From: Magnetococcales bacterium
Lineage (GTDB): Bacteria; Pseudomonadota; Magnetococcia; Magnetococcales; Magnetaquicoccaceae
Length of the DNA stretch: 64,000 nucleotides
Direction of reading: 5' to 3'
NCBI GenBank assembly: GCA_015231755.1
Contig: JADGAZ010000008.1
Span: forward strand, 1 to 64,000
Part shown: one piece after another, positions 18,369 through 26,620 of the stretch
Layout of the letters: each line of letters opens with the position of its first letter
How positions within the stretch are numbered: position 1 is the stretch's first letter
Translations under genes and position numbers: made by a program
The notes under the pieces: generated by a model
Told to the model about the DNA's origin: nothing
Seen by the model: the letters and a program-made list of their open reading frames with translations, nothing else
The model's database searches: none

Positions 18369-19478
18369 ATGGCCGTGAGATGTGGCATCGTGGGACTGCC
18401 CAATGTGGGCAAGTCCACCATTTTCAATGCCCTGACCGCAGCCGGCGCGGAGATGGCCAACTATCCGTTCTGCACCATCGAACCCAATCAGGGGGTGGTG
18501 GCGGTGAACGATCCCCGGTTGGACGCCTTGAGCGCCCTGTTGAAATCCAAACGGACCATCCCGGCGGTGATGGAGTTTTTGGACATCGCCGGACTCGTGA
18601 AAGGCGCCAGCAAGGGGGAAGGACTGGGCAATCAATTTCTGGGTCACATCCGTCAGGTGGAAGCCGTGGCCCATGTGGTGCGCTGTTTCATCGACGACGA
18701 CATCACCCATGTCCACGACAAGGTGGATCCGGCCCGTGACATCCAGATCATCGAGACGGAACTGATGCTGGCGGATCTGGCCGCTTTGGAGAAACGTCAC
18801 AAATCCATCGCGCAAAAGGCCCGCTTCGGCGACAAGGATACCAAATCCCTGGCGGCCCTCTACGACACCCTGATGGCCGGACTGGACGCGGGCGTGCCCG
18901 TGCGACGCCAAAAACTGACCCCGGCGGATCAATTGGAGATCCAGGAATTGTTCCTGTTGACCGCCAAGCCGGTGATGTATGTCTGCAATGTGGCCGAGCA
19001 TGAGGTGGCCGCCGCGCAGAAACCCGGCGCACATCCCCTGGTGGATGCGGTGCGCGCCATTGCCCAGGAGGAAGGGGCGGGCATGGTGGCCATTTGCGGC
19101 TCCATCGAGGCGGAAATCGCCGAGTTGAACGGCGAAGAGCGGCGGGCATTTCTGGAGGATCTGGGGCTGGAAGAGTCCGGATTGGATCGCATGGTCCACT
19201 CCGCCTATCATCTGCTGGGATTGATGACCTATTTCACCGCCGGTCCCCAGGAAGCCCGGGCCTGGACCATTCCCCAAGGTTCCACCGCCTATGACGCCGC
19301 CGGAGCCATCCACACCGATTTTCAACGGGGTTTCATTCGCGCCGAGGTGATCGCCTACAAGGATTACATCGCCTCGGGTGGGGAACTGGGCGCCAAGGAG
19401 AAGGGTCTACTGCGGGTGGAAGGCCGGGACTACCTGGTGGTGGATGGGGATGTGATGCACTTCCGGTTCAACGTGTGA
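18369..19478 (+). CDS. ychF: Ribosome-associated ATPase/GTPase YchF (OLA1 family)
   Basis: 369 residues. G1 is GLPNVGKST at 9-17; G3 is DIAGLVKGASKGEGLGNQFL. The NxxE-type G4 change that favours ATP is expected in this family (NVAEHE here). The C-terminal TGS domain includes TYFTAGPQEARAWTIPQGSTAYDAAGAIHTDFQRGFIRAEV. Its stop overlaps the GTG start of rsmJ by four bases. Known roles are ribosome binding and the oxidative stress response. Confidence 0.95.
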   Translation: MAVRCGIVGLPNVGKSTIFNALTAAGAEMANYPFCTIEPNQGVVAVNDPRLDALSALLKSKRTIPAVMEFLDIAGLVKGASKGEGLGNQFLGHIRQVEAVAHVVRCFIDDDITHVHDKVDPARDIQIIETELMLADLAALEKRHKSIAQKARFGDKDTKSLAALYDTLMAGLDAGVPVRRQKLTPADQLEIQELFLLTAKPVMYVCNVAEHEVAAAQKPGAHPLVDAVRAIAQEEGAGMVAICGSIEAEIAELNGEERRAFLEDLGLEESGLDRMVHSAYHLLGLMTYFTAGPQEARAWTIPQGSTAYDAAGAIHTDFQRGFIRAEVIAYKDYIASGGELGAKEKGLLRVEGRDYLVVDGDVMHFRFNV

Positions 19479-20251
19479 ACCCGAACGACCCCGAGCGCGC
19501 CGGGCTGGTGGTGACCACCGCCGATCCGGAGTTGCTCCCGGAGGCGGAAACCCTGGCGGCTAGGTTTGCCTTGCCTTTGCTGGCGTGGAACGAGACCGGG
19601 GATCGACTGGTGTTGAACGTGACTCGGGAACGCTGGGAACTGGTGGAGCGGGTTCGGGGTCGGGGCCAACCGGTTGGTGTGGAATTTTCCGCCGCCATCG
19701 CCCAGGCGCGGCGTCAGGAGGGGTTGCGTCAGACCCTGGCCCGGGCGGTGGGTCTGAAAAGCGGCGTGCGGCCCCAGGTGCTGGACGCCACACCCGGACT
19801 GGGACGGGATGCGTTTGTGCTGGCGGCCTTGGGATGCCGGGTGGAGATGGTGGAACGCTCCCCGGTGATTCACGCCCTGCTGGAAAACGGCTTGCAACGC
19901 GCTCTTCAGGCCGGACTTCCGGAAGCCGAACGCTTGACTCTGGCTCTGGGGGAGGCCAAAGAGCGTCTTGGCCGATCCGGGGATGGGTTTTTGGCGCCGG
20001 AGGTGGTCTATCTGGATCCCATGCACCCGGAACGCACCAAAGCCGCCCTGGTGAAAAAAGAGATGCGCCAGTTGCGCGCCGTGGTCGGGGACGATCCCGA
20101 CGCCGAGGCCTTGTTGCACACCGCCCTTCAAGGGGCGCGTCAACGGGTGGTGGTGAAACGGCCCCGTCTCTCCCCTCCCCTGGCCGACAAGACGGCCCAT
20201 GCGGTGGTGACGGGCCGGACCGTGCGTTACGATCTTTATTTTACAGCCTGA
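19475..20251 (+). CDS. rsmJ: 16S rRNA (guanine-1516-N2) methyltransferase
   Basis: 258 residues from a GTG overlapping the ychF stop. The SAM motif is VLDATPGLGRDAFVLAALG, followed by VERSPVIHALLENGL. The catalytic-type motif YLDPMHPERTKAALVKKEM, and LHTALQGARQRVVVKRP near the end, are diagnostic of RsmJ (YhiQ). The N-terminal 70 residues are a small separate domain. It modifies m2G1516 in helix 45 of 16S rRNA. Confidence 0.9.
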   Translation: MNPNDPERAGLVVTTADPELLPEAETLAARFALPLLAWNETGDRLVLNVTRERWELVERVRGRGQPVGVEFSAAIAQARRQEGLRQTLARAVGLKSGVRPQVLDATPGLGRDAFVLAALGCRVEMVERSPVIHALLENGLQRALQAGLPEAERLTLALGEAKERLGRSGDGFLAPEVVYLDPMHPERTKAALVKKEMRQLRAVVGDDPDAEALLHTALQGARQRVVVKRPRLSPPLADKTAHAVVTGRTVRYDLYFTA

Positions 20252-20311
20252 TGCCCATCCAAAAGACCAAAAGCCTGCCGTACCGATCCACGTCACCCCA
20301 CCTTTTTTTCC

Positions 20312-23300
20312 ATGGAGATTCCCTTGAGCCATACCGGACTGCCCGGCATGGGCCTGCTGGCCCACTGCATGATCCGGGACCGCCATGCCTTGCGGAAACG
20401 ATTGCTGGATTTGACCCGGCAAACCCGGAATCCCAACACGCCCCCCGAACCTGCCCGGCTGGAAGCCCTGCGTGCCGATCTGGAACGCTCCCGCGCCGAA
20501 CGGGAACGCCGTCGCGCCGCCATTCCGGCCCTACGTTTTCCGGAGGATCTGCCCATCACCGAGCGTCGCGTCGAGATTGCCGAAGCGATCCGCAAGAGTC
20601 CGGTGACCATCGTGCGGGGGGCGACCGGCTCGGGAAAGACCACCCAACTGCCCAAAATTTGTCTGGAACTGGGCCTGGGCAGCGGGGGCATGGTGGGGGT
20701 GACCCAGCCGCGACGGATCGCGGCCCGTTCCATCGCCGATTTTCTGAGTCGGGATCTGGGGGGGGCCGCCGAGCGTCTGGTGGGACACAAGGTGCGCTTC
20801 AACGACCACACCGCCTCTGAGACCCTGGTCAAGATCATGACCGATGGGATTCTGCTGGCCGAAATCCAAAGCGATCGGCTGTTGACCCGTTATGAGGCGA
20901 TCTTGGTGGACGAGGCCCACGAACGCAGCCTCAACATCGATTTTCTACTGGGTCTGCTCAAGCAGATCCTGCCCAAACGTCCGGAATTCAAACTGATCAT
21001 CAGCTCCGCGACCCTGGACGCGGACAAGTTCGCCCGTCATTTCGATCAGGCTCCGGTGATCGAGGTGTCGGGGCGCACCTATCCGGTGGAGACCCGCTAC
21101 CGCCCGAGGGTGGTGGAAGCCAGCGAGGAGAACGATCTGGAGGAAGCGGAAGAGTCGAGCCTGGAAAGCGCCGTGGTCAGTGCCGTGGCGGAGTTGTCCC
21201 AACCCGGCATGCATGGGGATATTCTGGTTTTTCTGCCCGGAGAGCAGCAGATCCGGGAAATCGGCGAAACCCTGGGCAAAGGAATGGGACCGGGGATCGA
21301 CATTTTGCCCCTGTTCGCCCGTTTGTCGGGTGCGGATCAGGAGAAAATTTTTCAGACCGGGGGCAAACGGCGGGTGATTCTGGCCACCAACGTGGCCGAA
21401 ACCTCCATCACCGTGCCGGGGGTGCGTTATGTGGTGGATTCGGGACTGGTGCGCATCAGTCGCATCAGCGAACGGATGCGCATTCAACGGCTTCCGGTGG
21501 AAAAGACCTCCCGTTCGTCGGCGGACCAACGCCAGGGACGGTGCGGTCGGGTGGCGGAAGGAATCTGCATTCGACTCTATTCCGAGGAGGATTACCTTTC
21601 CCGTCCCCAGTTCACCGACCCGGAGATTCTGCGCACGCCCCTGGATGCGGTGATCCTGCAAATGAAGGCCATGCGCATCGGCGAGATCGAGGTATTTCCC
21701 TTTGTCGATCCCCCGGCTGCCCGGGCCATTGGCCAAGGCATGCGTTTCCTGGAAGAGTTGGGGGCCATCGATGGGGATGGTCATCTGACCCACATCGGCA
21801 AACAGGTGGCCCGTTTTCCCCTGCCTCCCGGATTGGGACGCATCCTGCTGGAGGGGGGACAACGGGGACGGCTTCGGGAGATTCTGATTCTGGTTTCGGC
21901 CTTGTGTCTGCCGGACCCCCGGGAAGAACCCCAGGAACGGCGGGATACGGCCCGCCAGTCCCATGCCCGCTTCAAGGATGTCCAATCGGATTTTGTCGGC
22001 ATTTTGAATCTCTGGGGGTTCATCCAGCAAGGCCGGGTGGATTATCCCTCCAACAACGGATTCCGCCGTTTCCTCAAGGAGAATTTCCTGTCACGGGTGC
22101 GGGTGCGGGAGTGGCTGGAGATTCACACCCAACTGGAGGAGATGAGCCGGGAGATGGGCTTGCGTCCCAACGAGACCCCCGCCACTTATGCGGAGATTCA
22201 TCAGGCGTTGCTGCCGGGTCTGTTGGGCAACATCGGCTGCAAAAATGATCTCAAGGAGTTTGCCGGCCCTCGGGAGACCCGTTTTTTCATTCATCCCGGC
22301 TCCGCCCTGCACCGCAAGCCACCGGCCTGGATTGTGGCGGGGGAATTGGTGGAGACCTCCCGTCTGTATGCCCGCACCTGCGCCCGCATCGAGCCGGAGT
22401 GGCTGGAAGTGGCGGCGGATTCCTTGTGTCGTCGCTCCTACACCCTGGCGCACTGGGAAAAACAGCCCGGACAGGTGATGGCCACGGAACGGGTCACCCT
22501 GTTCGGCTTGATCCTGATCGCCAACCGCAAGGTCCATTTCGGGCCCATCAATCCGGTGGAGTCTAGACAGATTTTCATCCAGTCGGCCCTGGTCGAAGGA
22601 CAGTTCAACTCCAGCGCGCCGTTTTTTGTCCACAATCAGGGTCTGATCGCCGAGGTGCGGGAACTGGAACACAAATCCCGCCGCCGGGATCTGCTCACTC
22701 CGGATCCGGAACGTTACGCCTTTTACGACGCCCTGCTCCCGGCCTCGATTCACAGCGCTCGCCGTTTTCACGAATGGTACGCCGAAGCCCGCAAAAAGGA
22801 TCCGCGCATTCTGTATTTCGGTCGGGAGGATGTGCTGCGGCGCGACGATGGAGAGATCAGCGGCGAACGTTTTCCCGGTCATCTGATCATCGATGGTCAG
22901 GAGTTCGCTCTGGAGTACACCTTTGATCCCGGCGGCAACAACGACGGCGTGAATGCCCGCATTCCCCTGTCCCTTTTGAATGGTCTGTCTCCTTTGCCCT
23001 TCGAGTGGCTGGTGCCGGGACTGTTGCCGGACAAGATTCTGGCTTTGCTGAAATCCCTGCCCAAGTCGTTGCGCCGCCCCCTGGTGCCTTTGCCCCAGAG
23101 TGCCGAGTGGTGCATGAGTCAATTAACGAAACCTGTAGGCTCCTTGAAGGTTACGTTAATTCAATTATTGAAATCCAGAAACGGCTGTGATATCCCCCTG
23201 GACGCTTGGCAAGGGGAGACCTTGCCCGATCATCTGCGCATGAATTTTCTGATCGTGGACGACTCCGGCACCCGCGTGCTCGGACGGGGCCGGGATCTGG

Positions 23301-24253
23301 AGGCACTGCGCAGCGAACTGTGCTCCGACGCCCGTGAACGGCTCTACAAACTTCCCAAGACCGATTGGGAAAAAAAAGGCTTGACCCGTTGGGATTTCGG
23401 TCCGATTCCCGAACAGGTGATCCTGGATGCCGGCGGGATACGGATTCACGGCACCCCGGTTTTGCAAGACGACGGGGATTCGGTCTCCTTGCGGCTGATG
23501 AACGATCCAGTGGGCGCGACCGCCGTCACCCGACAGGGCTTGACCCGGCTGTTCATGCTGCATCTGGCTTCGGTACTCCAGGGGATCCGGCGCAGCCATC
23601 CCCTTTCCCACGAGGCCGCCATGGCCTTTTTGACCCTGACCATGGGCAAACCCGCTCCCCAGGTGGCCATGGTGGATCAGGTGATCGGACAGGCCATCAC
23701 CCAGGTGTTTCTGCCGGCGGAAGGATCCATCATCCGCGATCCGGATGAATTTCATGCCCGACTGCAATCCGGACGCAACCGACTGGTGCCGGCGGTCGCG
23801 GCGGGCATGGCCCTGGCACAACGCATTCTTATCGCCTATGCCCAGGTGCGCCGCTCCATTCAGCAGGCTCCGCCCCCGGTCCTGAAAGAGGCGGTCCCGG
23901 ACATCCGGGAACAACTGACCCATCTGCTGCCGGCGGATTTCATGCGCTCCACGCCTCCCCTCTGGCTGGAACGGCTGCCGGTCTATCTGCAGGCCATGCA
24001 GGTGCGTCTGGACCGCTGCGCCCGGGATCCGGTCAAGGATACCCGTCAGGCGAGCGAAACCGTGCGCTACTGGCAGGAGTATCGCAAACGGGCCGAACGA
24101 CACGCCAAAGAGAATCTGCACGATCCGGAACTGATCACCTTGCGCTGGATGCTGGAAGAGTTTCGTATTTCGTTGTTTGCCCAGGAACTGAAAACCATCC
24201 TGCCGGTTTCCCCCAAGAGACTGGCGGCTCAACTGCAAAAAACCATCGCATGA
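20312..24253 (+). CDS. hrpA: DEAH-box ATP-dependent RNA helicase HrpA
   Basis: 1313 residues, matching full-length HrpA (about 1300). Walker A is GATGSGKTTQ near residue 105; the DEAH motif is VDEAHERSLNIDFLLG; SAT appears in IISSATLD; motif VI is QRQGRCGRV. The HA2/OB-fold region follows and the long C-terminal DUF3418-type domain is complete. HrpA resolves stalled or collided ribosomes on mRNA. The gene follows rsmJ by 60 bases. A 41-base AT-rich inverted repeat lies inside the coding region at 23121. Confidence 0.95.
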   Translation: MEIPLSHTGLPGMGLLAHCMIRDRHALRKRLLDLTRQTRNPNTPPEPARLEALRADLERSRAERERRRAAIPALRFPEDLPITERRVEIAEAIRKSPVTIVRGATGSGKTTQLPKICLELGLGSGGMVGVTQPRRIAARSIADFLSRDLGGAAERLVGHKVRFNDHTASETLVKIMTDGILLAEIQSDRLLTRYEAILVDEAHERSLNIDFLLGLLKQILPKRPEFKLIISSATLDADKFARHFDQAPVIEVSGRTYPVETRYRPRVVEASEENDLEEAEESSLESAVVSAVAELSQPGMHGDILVFLPGEQQIREIGETLGKGMGPGIDILPLFARLSGADQEKIFQTGGKRRVILATNVAETSITVPGVRYVVDSGLVRISRISERMRIQRLPVEKTSRSSADQRQGRCGRVAEGICIRLYSEEDYLSRPQFTDPEILRTPLDAVILQMKAMRIGEIEVFPFVDPPAARAIGQGMRFLEELGAIDGDGHLTHIGKQVARFPLPPGLGRILLEGGQRGRLREILILVSALCLPDPREEPQERRDTARQSHARFKDVQSDFVGILNLWGFIQQGRVDYPSNNGFRRFLKENFLSRVRVREWLEIHTQLEEMSREMGLRPNETPATYAEIHQALLPGLLGNIGCKNDLKEFAGPRETRFFIHPGSALHRKPPAWIVAGELVETSRLYARTCARIEPEWLEVAADSLCRRSYTLAHWEKQPGQVMATERVTLFGLILIANRKVHFGPINPVESRQIFIQSALVEGQFNSSAPFFVHNQGLIAEVRELEHKSRRRDLLTPDPERYAFYDALLPASIHSARRFHEWYAEARKKDPRILYFGREDVLRRDDGEISGERFPGHLIIDGQEFALEYTFDPGGNNDGVNARIPLSLLNGLSPLPFEWLVPGLLPDKILALLKSLPKSLRRPLVPLPQSAEWCMSQLTKPVGSLKVTLIQLLKSRNGCDIPLDAWQGETLPDHLRMNFLIVDDSGTRVLGRGRDLEALRSELCSDARERLYKLPKTDWEKKGLTRWDFGPIPEQVILDAGGIRIHGTPVLQDDGDSVSLRLMNDPVGATAVTRQGLTRLFMLHLASVLQGIRRSHPLSHEAAMAFLTLTMGKPAPQVAMVDQVIGQAITQVFLPAEGSIIRDPDEFHARLQSGRNRLVPAVAAGMALAQRILIAYAQVRRSIQQAPPPVLKEAVPDIREQLTHLLPADFMRSTPPLWLERLPVYLQAMQVRLDRCARDPVKDTRQASETVRYWQEYRKRAERHAKENLHDPELITLRWMLEEFRISLFAQELKTILPVSPKRLAAQLQKTIA
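23121..23161. repeat. AT-rich hairpin inside hrpA
   Basis: Arms AATTAACGAAACCT and AGGTTACGTTAATT match at 13 of 14 positions around a 13-base loop. The region, and the next 15 bases, are A+T-rich in the middle of a G+C-rich gene. The reading frame and protein length match HrpA relatives here, so it is not an obvious insertion. Confidence 0.6.
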
Positions 24254-24316
24254 TCGCAAAAACAAAGCATCATCCACCCCTGTGCGACCCGGTGGGCTGT
24301 CGGGGCATGGCCTCTC

Positions 24317-24369
24317 TTGGCAACGCACCAAGCATCCTATATGATCTTGATCAGGAGTGAATCACTCCT
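24317..24369 (+). promoter_or_regulatory. Sigma-70 promoter with palindromic operator-like site
   Basis: TTGGCA at 24317-24322, a 17-base spacer and TATGAT at 24340-24345 make a good promoter. The perfect palindrome AGGAGTGA-A-TCACTCCT at 24353-24369 begins at the expected transcription start, a classic position for a repressor site. Translation of the sensor gene starts at 24443. Confidence 0.55.
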
Positions 24370-24442
24370 CATAACCGGTGTCCAGATTGCCGGATGGGCC
24401 ATTCCCGGCGCCCAACTGTGAAAAGTTCATTGTGGAATCCCC

Positions 24443-26620
24443 ATGAGCCGTGGCAACAGCCAGAATCCGCATCAAACCGTACACGCCCTGACCCCAGATT
24501 CCGGCGGACAGAATGCCACGTTCATTCATCGCCAGTTGGACCGGTTGGGACTGGCAACGCCTTTGATCGTCCTGATCGCGGCTCTGGGGGTCATTGTGCC
24601 GTTTTATCTGCTTCAGGCCCGGCCCCTGGCGGAAAACAACACCTTCATGCAGCAACGTCAGGTGGCGGAACGGGTGATTCACGAGTTCAACGCCCTGGCG
24701 GGTCAAATCGACGCCCTACTGCTCACCATGCGGGATTGGACCCGGGATGAACGCATCAGCCTGGATGATCCGGAGTCCTTCAACGGTTTGCTGATTCCGG
24801 TGATTGAACAACATGCCCTGGTCAGCAGCATTCATCTGGCCACGGACGCCGGACGGGAACTCATGCTGCTCAAAACCCCGGACGGTTGGAAAAACCGCAT
24901 TTCCCATCTGCCCAAAACGGCGAATCGTCATCATTGGTTGTTGTGGCGGGATGCCCGCACCCCAAGCGGCGAAGAGTGGCGGGAACAAGATTACGACATG
25001 CGCCGTCGCCCCTGGTTCATCGGCGCCTTGGAAAGCACCGAGGAAGAGCACATCCACTGGACCCCGCCCTATCAGTTCGCCACCACCAAGGAACCAGGCA
25101 TCACCGCCTCGATGGGCTGGACCGATCCCAAATCCGGTCAACGTTATGTGGTGGCCTTCGACATTTTGTTGATGGACATGTCCCGGTTTACCAACCGGTT
25201 GAAATATGGACACCACGGTCAGGTCGCCCTGCTGGACGCCGAAGGCAAGGTTTTGGGACTGCCGCATCATGAGCGGTTCCAGAATGACGAGGATATCCGC
25301 AAAGCCGTCTTGCAAAAACCGGATGCTCTGGGTCTGACCATCCTGTCGGCTGCATTGTCCCGCGCCCAGGGCGGCACCGAACACGAACTGCTGACCATCC
25401 AACCGGACTCCAAAAACAATGAACCCTGGCTGGTGGGCATTCATCGCCTGTTGATCCACCAGCAGGCGTTCCGGGTGGTGACCCTGGCCCCCGAAAGCGA
25501 TGCCCAGGCGGTTTCCGGCCATCTGGTGGCGGTGCTGTTCGGGGTGATGGGAACGATTGCCCTGGTGGCCATGCTGGCCGCCTTCGGTCTGGTGAACGCG
25601 GTACGCCGCTTGATCGAACGGGCCTTTGCCGATCTGGAGGCCAGTCATGTCAACGTCGAGGGGCAGACCGCCCGCCGCACCCTGGTGGCCAAGATCGCCG
25701 CGCGTTTGCAACAGGCCCATACCCCGGTACAACTGGCGCAAACCCTGCTATCCGAAATCGCTGTGCCCTTGAATCTGGGACAAGGCGTCTTGTGTCTGTG
25801 GGACGAAGAGTCCGGACAACTCTCCGCCCTGGCCCGATACGGTGGCGTCGGTCAAACCGGCGAGGATCTGGCCCAGCCTCTGGGACCACTGTTGCGGCAA
25901 TGCGCGGTCAATCGGGTTCCCATCACCCTGAAACAACCCGGACAGGACTATTTCCGTATTCAATCGGGACTCGGCGACACCCTGCCGGCAGCGGTGTCGA
26001 TTCTTCCGGTGGAGCATGGGGGGCGTCTGTTCGCCGTGCTGGAACTGGCCACCTTCCGTCTGTTGGAAGAAGCGGATCACACCTTGTTGGCGGATCTGCA
26101 ACCCATCGTGGCCATGAGCATGGATATTCTGCTCAGGGCCGCCCGTACCACCGAACTGTTGGCCGAAACCACCGCTGCCGTGGAACGCAGCCGTCTGATT
26201 CTCGAAGCGGTCAACAACGGCATTGTGGGACTGGATCAGGATGGAGTCATCACCTTTGTCAATCGGATGGCTCTGGAGATGCTGGGCTATCGCGAAGAAG
26301 AGACCATTGGCCAACCGTTTCATTTTTTGATTCATCACAGCCATCCGGATGGTCGTCCTTTGCCCATCGAACACAGCCAAATCCTCAGAACCCTGCGGGA
26401 CGGCAAACCCCGCTCCCGGGAAGACGAAACCTTCTGGTCCAAACAGGGTGAGTCTCTGCCGGTGGGCTGTTCCACCACCACCATCAATCGAAATGGACAA
26501 GTGATCGGTGCGGTGGTGGTATTCCACTTCAGGCGCGGCCACCATTTTCACGAAAGAGCCAAACGGTTGTCGGGCCTCATCCCCACCGAAACCCCATCGG
26601 GTTCCCAGGGAGCACCATGA
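24443..26620 (+). CDS. Membrane sensor: double-Cache, GAF and PAS domains, no output domain
   Basis: 725 residues. A cytoplasmic tail of about 35 residues precedes TM1 (TPLIVLIAALGVIVPFYLL). A periplasmic domain of about 300 residues has the dCache_1 feel (YDMRRRPWFIGAL, then YQFATTKEPGITASM). TM2 is GHLVAVLFGVMGTIALVAMLAAFGL near 365. A coiled coil leads into a GAF domain (about 415-555) and then a PAS domain (RLILEAVNNGIVGLDQDGVITFVNRMALEMLGYREEE). The protein ends soon after the PAS domain with no kinase, GGDEF, EAL or methyl-accepting region. The next gene overlaps it as ATGA and has the same architecture. Signals may pass to a partner encoded elsewhere. Confidence 0.82.
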   Translation: MSRGNSQNPHQTVHALTPDSGGQNATFIHRQLDRLGLATPLIVLIAALGVIVPFYLLQARPLAENNTFMQQRQVAERVIHEFNALAGQIDALLLTMRDWTRDERISLDDPESFNGLLIPVIEQHALVSSIHLATDAGRELMLLKTPDGWKNRISHLPKTANRHHWLLWRDARTPSGEEWREQDYDMRRRPWFIGALESTEEEHIHWTPPYQFATTKEPGITASMGWTDPKSGQRYVVAFDILLMDMSRFTNRLKYGHHGQVALLDAEGKVLGLPHHERFQNDEDIRKAVLQKPDALGLTILSAALSRAQGGTEHELLTIQPDSKNNEPWLVGIHRLLIHQQAFRVVTLAPESDAQAVSGHLVAVLFGVMGTIALVAMLAAFGLVNAVRRLIERAFADLEASHVNVEGQTARRTLVAKIAARLQQAHTPVQLAQTLLSEIAVPLNLGQGVLCLWDEESGQLSALARYGGVGQTGEDLAQPLGPLLRQCAVNRVPITLKQPGQDYFRIQSGLGDTLPAAVSILPVEHGGRLFAVLELATFRLLEEADHTLLADLQPIVAMSMDILLRAARTTELLAETTAAVERSRLILEAVNNGIVGLDQDGVITFVNRMALEMLGYREEETIGQPFHFLIHHSHPDGRPLPIEHSQILRTLRDGKPRSREDETFWSKQGESLPVGCSTTTINRNGQVIGAVVVFHFRRGHHFHERAKRLSGLIPTETPSGSQGAP

